This document shows positions 41,448 through 45,602 of a DNA stretch of 45,602 bases, piece by piece (the first letter of the stretch is position 1; each line of letters begins with the position of its first letter). The translations under genes and the position numbers were made by a program. The notes below the pieces were generated by a model. That model made no database searches, had not been told where the DNA came from, and saw only the letters and a program-made list of their open reading frames with translations. The stretch covers positions 1 to 45,602 of the forward strand of contig CANOHY010000015.1 in the NCBI GenBank assembly GCA_947565915.1. Direction: 5' to 3'. The stretch is from an uncultured Eggerthellaceae bacterium. GTDB lineage: Bacteria > Actinomycetota > Coriobacteriia > Coriobacteriales > Eggerthellaceae.

Positions 41448-42839
41448 ATGGGTCGCAAGATTGGAATAACCGAAACCGTGCTGCGCGATGCCAGCCAAAG
41501 CCTCATCGCAACGCGCCTGTCCTACGAGCACATGAAACCCGTGCTGGAGCTCATCGATCAGATTGGCTACTACTCGGTGGAGTGCTGGGGCGGCGCCACA
41601 TTCGATGTGTGCCTGCGCTACCTGGACGAAGATCCCTGGGAGCGCCTGCGCAAGTTCAAGGCAGCCATGCCGCACACGAAGCTGCAGATGCTCTTCCGCG
41701 GGCAGAACATCTTAGGTTACAAGCACTACCCCGACGACATAGTGCGTCGCTTCGTTAAGGCCTCGGTGCGCAACGGCATCGACATCATCCGCTTCTTCGA
41801 TGCATTGAACGACGTGGACAACTTGAAGGTCGCAACGCAGGCAGCTGCCGAAGAAGATGCCGAGGTTTCGTGCGCTATCTCCTACACCACCAGCCCCGTG
41901 CATACGCTGGATGCATACGTGAACATGGTGCGCGAGCTGAAGGCTATGGGCGCGAACACGGTGTGCATCAAGGACATGTCGGGCATTCTGACGCCCGCTG
42001 CCGCTTACGACCTGGTGTCGGCCATCAAGGATGCCGTGGACCTTCCCGTAGTGCTGCACACCCATTGCACCACGGGCATGGCGTACCTCACTTACCTGAA
42101 GGGCATCGAGGCTGGCGCCGACGTGATCGACTGCGCTATCAGCCCCTTTGCGGGAGGCACGTCGCAGCCAGCAACCGAGACCATGGCCATCGCTCTCACC
42201 CAGCTGGGCTACGAGGTTGACCTCGACCAGCCGAAGCTCTTCGAACTGGCAGAGTACTTCAAAGGCATCCGCGCTCAGTACCTCGAGGACGGCACGCTGA
42301 AGCCGCTCTCGCTAACCACCGACGCTCAATGCCTGGAGCACCAGATCCCCGGAGGCATGCTGTCGAACCTGCTCTCGCAGCTCGAGATGCTCGGTGCGCT
42401 CGACAAATACGACGAAGCCTTGGCCGAAACGCCGCGCGTGCGAGCCGACCTCGGCTATCCCCCGCTGGTAACGCCCACCTCGCAGCTAGTTGGCACGCAG
42501 GCCGTGCAGAACGTATTGGCTGGCGAGCGCTACAAGAACGTGGGCACCGAGATTCGCGCTTACTGCCGCGGCGAATACGGCCGCACTCCCGCCCCCATCG
42601 ACCCAGAGATCCGTGCGAAGATCCTCGATGGCGAGCAGCCTCTGGAGGGCCGTTACGCCGACACGCTGCCAACCGACACCTTCGAGAAGGCGGCAGCCGA
42701 GCTGGGCGAGCGCGCACGCTGCGAGGAGGACGTGCTGTCCTATATCGCCTTCCCACCTGTGGCCGAGGCTTTCTTCGACAAGCGTCAGCAGAACGAGGAA
42801 AAGGTCGCCACCTACAGCATCAAGAGGGTTGACCAATGA
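41448..42839 (+). CDS. oadA: Oxaloacetate decarboxylase alpha-type carboxyltransferase subunit (no biotin domain)
   Basis: 463 residues, starting MGRKIGITETVLRDASQSL, from the ATG at 41448 preceded by GAGGAG; an in-frame extension to 41301 is not supported. The DRE-TIM carboxyltransferase domain has LRDASQS, the biotin-site lysine region KDMSGILTPAAA and the metal-binding HTHCTTG, then the conserved PYC/OADA region with GGMLSNL. It ends without a biotinyl domain, which is supplied by the gene two positions downstream. It moves carboxylate from oxaloacetate to biotin, giving pyruvate; a transcarboxylase 5S or related role is the main alternative. Its stop overlaps the next start (ATGA). Confidence 0.92.
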   Translation: MGRKIGITETVLRDASQSLIATRLSYEHMKPVLELIDQIGYYSVECWGGATFDVCLRYLDEDPWERLRKFKAAMPHTKLQMLFRGQNILGYKHYPDDIVRRFVKASVRNGIDIIRFFDALNDVDNLKVATQAAAEEDAEVSCAISYTTSPVHTLDAYVNMVRELKAMGANTVCIKDMSGILTPAAAYDLVSAIKDAVDLPVVLHTHCTTGMAYLTYLKGIEAGADVIDCAISPFAGGTSQPATETMAIALTQLGYEVDLDQPKLFELAEYFKGIRAQYLEDGTLKPLSLTTDAQCLEHQIPGGMLSNLLSQLEMLGALDKYDEALAETPRVRADLGYPPLVTPTSQLVGTQAVQNVLAGERYKNVGTEIRAYCRGEYGRTPAPIDPEIRAKILDGEQPLEGRYADTLPTDTFEKAAAELGERARCEEDVLSYIAFPPVAEAFFDKRQQNEEKVATYSIKRVDQ

Positions 42840-43162
42840 CGATAGCCGATTACCTCTTCTATGCCGTGATGGGGATATGCGTGGTCTTCGTAGGCCTGCT
42901 CCTCGTCATGCTGTTCATCAAGATCATCATGGCCATTCCCGAGGGCAAGCCCAAGAACGTGCCCGGCGAGAAGACGCCCGCCGAAGTGGTAGCGGCCGTC
43001 GCAGCCGAGGACGCACCGAAGGCGCCAGGAGTGGCGGGCGACATCAAGCTCTACGACACCGACCCACGCGATGCCGCCATGATCATGGCCATCGTAGCCG
43101 ACGAATTGCAGAAGCCGTTGAATGAGCTCAGGTTCATCTCCATCAAGGAGGTCAAGGAATGA
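42836..43162 (+). CDS. Sodium-pump decarboxylase gamma subunit (OadG-like)
   Basis: 108 residues. One N-terminal membrane helix (about residues 8-34, VMGICVVFVGLLLVMLFIKI), a Pro/Ala linker, and a small soluble C-terminal part with LYDTDPRDAAMIMAIVADEL. OadG-type subunits hold the carboxyltransferase against the membrane beta subunit. Both ends overlap neighbours by ATGA, showing tight translational coupling in the operon. Confidence 0.85.
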   Translation: MTIADYLFYAVMGICVVFVGLLLVMLFIKIIMAIPEGKPKNVPGEKTPAEVVAAVAAEDAPKAPGVAGDIKLYDTDPRDAAMIMAIVADELQKPLNELRFISIKEVKE

Positions 43163-43560
43163 AATACGTTGTAACGCTGCGCGACCGCACCTACGAGGTG
43201 GAGGTCGAAGAAGGTCAGGCCATGCTGCTTGACGAGTATGAGGCCAAAGCACCTGCGGCGCAGGCACCTGTCGCTGCTCCGGCGGCAACGCCCGCAGCTG
43301 CCGCGCCTGCTGCGGCCGCAGCGGCTCCCGCACCCGTTGCTGTTGGCGATGGCACGCCCGTAGAGGCTCCCCTTCCTGGCAACGTGCTATCCATCAAAGT
43401 GAACGTGGGCGACAAGGTGAGCGCCGGCGACGTGCTGCTGCTCATCGAGGCCATGAAGATGGAAAACGAGATCTGCGCCCCAAGCGACGGCGTCGTCGCC
43501 CAGATTTGCGTGTCCACCGGAAACATGGTGAACACGGGCGATACGCTGATCATCATCTAG
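43159..43560 (+). CDS. Biotin carboxyl carrier subunit of the decarboxylase
   Basis: 133 residues. The N-terminal stretch MKYVVTLRDRTYEVEVEEG is typical of the carrier/delta subunit of sodium-pump decarboxylases; an Ala/Pro-rich flexible hinge (about 30-60) leads to a biotinyl domain. Biotin should be attached to Lys100 in EAMKMENE. The swinging hinge carries CO2 from the carboxyltransferase to the beta subunit. The start overlaps the gamma stop by ATGA. Confidence 0.95.
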   Translation: MKYVVTLRDRTYEVEVEEGQAMLLDEYEAKAPAAQAPVAAPAATPAAAAPAAAAAAPAPVAVGDGTPVEAPLPGNVLSIKVNVGDKVSAGDVLLLIEAMKMENEICAPSDGVVAQICVSTGNMVNTGDTLIII

Positions 43561-43570
43561 CAGTTGGGTC

Positions 43571-43604
43571 GCCCAAGTTCTGGCAAACCCCTCGCAGCTT
43601 GGGC
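43571..43604 (+). other. Hairpin between carrier and beta subunit genes
   Basis: GCCCAAG (43571-43577) and CTTGGGC (43598-43604) form a perfect 7-bp stem with a 20-base loop, just after the carrier stop. It may set the relative amounts of the two mRNA segments by processing or partial termination. Confidence 0.35.
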
Positions 43605-43630
43605 CTGAGCGGAGAGAAACGTTAACTGAT

Positions 43631-44821
43631 ATGGATCAAATTGGTGAAATCCTATTGCGCTTGTGGGAGACGTCTGGCTTCTACATGATATTCAGCGACT
43701 GGCGCCAGGTGGTGATGATCGCCATCGCGCTGCTGCTTCTGTACATGGGCATCGCGAAGAAGTTCGAGCCGCTGCTGTTGGTGGGCATCGCATTCGGCAT
43801 GCTGCTTGCCAACTTGCCAGGCTCGAACATGTACCATCCCGAGCTTTGGGACGCGTATTCGGCTGGCACGGTGTCGCTCACCGACATATTCCACGAAGGG
43901 GGATTGCTCGACATCCTCTACATAGGCGTGAAATCGGGGCTCTACCCTTCGCTCATCTTCTTGGGCGTGGGCGCCATGACCGACTTCGGCCCGCTGCTCG
44001 CCAACCCAAAGAGCCTGCTTCTTGGTGCTGCAGCGCAGCTTGGCATCTTCGGTGCCTTCTTGCTGGCAGGGCTGATTGGCTTCGCACCCAACGAGGCGGC
44101 CTCGATTGGCATCATCGGTGGCGCTGACGGGCCTACGGCCATTTGGCTCACCACCCAACTGGCACCCGACCTGCTGGCACCCATCGCCATCGCCGCGTAT
44201 TCGTACATGGCTTTGATCCCGCTGATTCAACCGCCGGTCATGCGCCTTCTCACCACCAAGGAAGAGCGCGAGATCAAGATGGACCAACTGCGCCCAGTGA
44301 CCAAGCGGCAGAAGATCTTGTTCCCCATCATCGTCACCGTGCTCGTGGTGTTGCTGCTTCCGTCGGTCGCTCCGCTTTTGGGCTGCCTGATGCTGGGCAA
44401 CCTGTTCCGCGAGACCGGCGTCACCGACCGCTTGTCCGACACGGCGCAGAACGCTCTGATGAACATCGTGACCATCTTCCTGGCCACGTCGGTAGGCGCA
44501 ACGGCGCTGTACTATCGCTTCCTCACGCTGCAGACCATCGAGATCATCGTGCTGGGCCTTCTCGCTTTCGAGATAGCCACGATTGGCGGCTTGCTGCTCG
44601 GCAAGCTGATGTGCAAGCTATCGGGCGGCAAGATCAATCCGCTCATCGGCTCGGCAGGCGTGTCGGCCGTGCCTATGGCCGCGCGTGTTTCGCAAGCTGA
44701 GGGGCAGAAGGCCAACCCGAGCAACTTCCTGCTGATGCATGCCATGGGACCAAACGTTGCCGGCGTGATCGGCAGCGCAGTGGCTGCTGGCTTCCTGCTG
44801 GCAATCTTCGGGATTGGCTAG
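43631..44821 (+). CDS. oadB: Sodium-pumping decarboxylase beta subunit
   Basis: A 396-residue polytopic membrane protein of the OadB/MmdB/GcdB family, which decarboxylates carboxybiotin and exports Na+. Family motifs are SLIFLGVGAMTDFGPLLANP, the Na+-site loop GGADGPTAIWL and GNLFRETGVTDRLSDTAQN, with the C-terminal GSAGVSAVPMAARV and HAMGPNVAGVIGSAVAAG. Length is normal. The nearest purine-rich site, GGAGAG, is about 16 bases before the ATG, too far for a good ribosome-binding site, so its translation may be weak or coupled by structure. It closes the operon before a strong terminator. Confidence 0.96.
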   Translation: MDQIGEILLRLWETSGFYMIFSDWRQVVMIAIALLLLYMGIAKKFEPLLLVGIAFGMLLANLPGSNMYHPELWDAYSAGTVSLTDIFHEGGLLDILYIGVKSGLYPSLIFLGVGAMTDFGPLLANPKSLLLGAAAQLGIFGAFLLAGLIGFAPNEAASIGIIGGADGPTAIWLTTQLAPDLLAPIAIAAYSYMALIPLIQPPVMRLLTTKEEREIKMDQLRPVTKRQKILFPIIVTVLVVLLLPSVAPLLGCLMLGNLFRETGVTDRLSDTAQNALMNIVTIFLATSVGATALYYRFLTLQTIEIIVLGLLAFEIATIGGLLLGKLMCKLSGGKINPLIGSAGVSAVPMAARVSQAEGQKANPSNFLLMHAMGPNVAGVIGSAVAAGFLLAIFGIG

Positions 44822-44853
44822 AATCTGCAGCGCGACGCTTGATTGACGAGCAA

Positions 44854-44884
44854 GGCCCCATCTGCGGATGGGGCCTTTTCTTTT
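44854..44884 (+). terminator. Rho-independent terminator of the decarboxylase operon
   Basis: GGCCCCATC-TGCG-GATGGGGCC, a perfect 9-bp GC-rich stem with a tetraloop, followed by TTTTCTTTT. It lies 32 bases after the beta subunit stop. Confidence 0.93.
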
Positions 44885-44905
44885 GGTAAACGAGCGCGCT
44901 TTTGG

Positions 44906-45313
44906 CTAAGCTTCTATGCGCTCGAGCTCGTACTCTTCTACGCAGGGGAACAACAGCAGATGCTTCATGCAGTTGTTGGCTGGAATGCTTTGGACTATCG
45001 CGCCGCTTTCCCATCTGCTGACCGTTGGTGACCTCACGCCAATGATCCGCTCAAGTTGCACCTGAGTAATGCCCAGCTTCTCTCGCAGTTGGCGAATCTC
45101 AGTAGGGCTCAATAGACCCTCTTCCTGTCGGTACAAATCATTCAACTTGAGGTCTAGCTCATGAAGGCTCTCAGCAGGGTATTCGACTTCGCCGCATTCA
45201 GGACATTCCCAATGGATGATTCCCTCTATGACGAATTCGTGGCCCTTGAAGGCCTCCATAACAGGGCTGTCAACAAGCGCCATCTCACTAGAGCCGCATT
45301 CTGCGCAAATCAT
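44906..45313 (-). CDS. mqsA: MqsA-family antitoxin (zinc finger plus HTH)
   Basis: 135 residues from the ATG at 45313, which has GGAG six bases upstream. The N-terminus has the MqsA zinc finger, two Cys-x2-Cys pairs (ICAECGS and ECPECGE) flanking FKGHEFVIEGI, which lines up with the E. coli MqsA FRGRKTVLKGI. The C-terminus is an XRE-type HTH, LREKLGITQVQLERIIGV followed by SPTVSRWESG. In this family the zinc domain holds the toxin and the HTH represses the operon. The toxin gene is upstream, as in mqsRA. Confidence 0.88.
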   Translation of the reverse strand: MICAECGSSEMALVDSPVMEAFKGHEFVIEGIIHWECPECGEVEYPAESLHELDLKLNDLYRQEEGLLSPTEIRQLREKLGITQVQLERIIGVRSPTVSRWESGAIVQSIPANNCMKHLLLFPCVEEYELERIEA

Positions 45314-45327
45314 CAGAATCTCCTTCC

Positions 45328-45576
45328 CTAGTGCAGCACGTGATCCCAATTGCATGACCAAATCCGCACTCGCACCTGGCTCCCAGAATCATCTCTGAAG
45401 AACTTGACGTACCAAGTGATGCCGTCATACTCCGTTCGATATACATCCGCTCTTATCCCGGGCAGCTTATCTAGCTCTATCGACTTGCAAAACTCCGAAG
45501 GAAGCATCCGTGCGAACACGCCTTGAACCACCTCGACGACCTCAACACCTTCACCATAGTGGTTCCTTATGAACAT
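45328..45576 (-). CDS. mqsR: MqsR-family toxin (putative mRNA interferase)
   Basis: 82 residues, 14 bases upstream of the mqsA-like gene. LPSEFCKSIELDKLPG and IRADVYRTEYDGITWYVKFF align with the E. coli MqsR stretches LSESDFYKSM and WQDVYRPRLVTGQVYLKITV. MqsR cuts mRNA at GCU-type sites. The Lys and the Tyr/Lys of the active-site strand are kept, but the Gln of WQDVY is Ala here and the extreme C-terminus differs (WSCNWDHVLH), so specificity may not be the same. The ATG follows GGAGG by seven bases. The promoter is at or beyond the right edge. Confidence 0.75.
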   Translation of the reverse strand: MFIRNHYGEGVEVVEVVQGVFARMLPSEFCKSIELDKLPGIRADVYRTEYDGITWYVKFFRDDSGSQVRVRIWSCNWDHVLH

Positions 45577-45602
45577 CGCAGGCCTCCGCGCAAGAGTGAA
45601 GG

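Overview
The window is about 45.6 kb of GC-rich bacterial DNA, densely coded, with frequent GTG starts and clear Shine-Dalgarno sites. The gene set suggests an anaerobic actinobacterium of the Coriobacteriia, probably Eggerthellales: a split sodium-pumping oxaloacetate decarboxylase, coiled-coil NlpC/P60 hydrolases, a Rho with a long charged N-terminal extension, a small transaldolase, and a ribosomal protein S2 with an acidic tail. This placement is an inference from gene content and style; no rRNA or tRNA gene is present to confirm it.

Layout: (1) 1-10.4 kb, leftward: a 3233-residue RHS/YD-repeat polymorphic toxin ending in a small HNH/Endo VII-like nuclease module. Eight bases after it comes an uncharacterised acidic protein, probably its immunity partner, cut by the left edge. 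(2) 10.7-14 kb: a MATE exporter (apparently leaderless) and the rpsB-tsf translation operon. (3) 14.1-18 kb: the GTPase YsxC/EngB rightward, then rnhA and two tandem paralogous NlpC/P60 cell-wall hydrolases leftward. (4) 18.2-24.1 kb: a divergent methionyl-tRNA synthetase-like protein rightward, then the tightly packed leftward set transaldolase - rho - sppA. (5) 24.4-27.9 kb: a 1156-residue membrane P-loop NTPase of YobI/KAP-like architecture. (6) 28.3-33 kb, leftward: a zinc-ribbon/DUF4013-like membrane protein, a homocysteine S-methyltransferase module, yebC and two unrecognised single-pass membrane proteins. (7) 33.1-41.2 kb: a PreP-like M16C metalloprotease, an orphan amino-acid-binding lipoprotein, comF, a processive GT2 glycosyltransferase and S-adenosylhomocysteinase. 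(8) 41.4-44.9 kb: the sodium-pump decarboxylase operon (carboxyltransferase, gamma, biotin carrier, beta), ended by a strong terminator. (9) 44.9-45.6 kb: an MqsR-MqsA toxin-antitoxin pair.

Most of the window is core or metabolic. The accessory parts are the RHS toxin locus, the YobI/KAP-like NTPase and the MqsRA pair. Two things cut across gene boundaries. The first is a dispersed family of about 80-120 bp imperfect palindromes (four copies, near 10.65, 18.02, 27.99 and 28.13 kb) whose internal mismatches are conserved between copies. The second is a set of regulatory-looking sites: 11-bp-phased direct repeats upstream of comF, a 15-bp palindrome on the ahcY promoter, and a perfect 28-bp stem after ahcY. 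Several membrane proteins share Q/A/P-rich linkers. AhcY and the homocysteine S-methyltransferase both belong to the methyl cycle but sit about 10 kb apart in separate operons.
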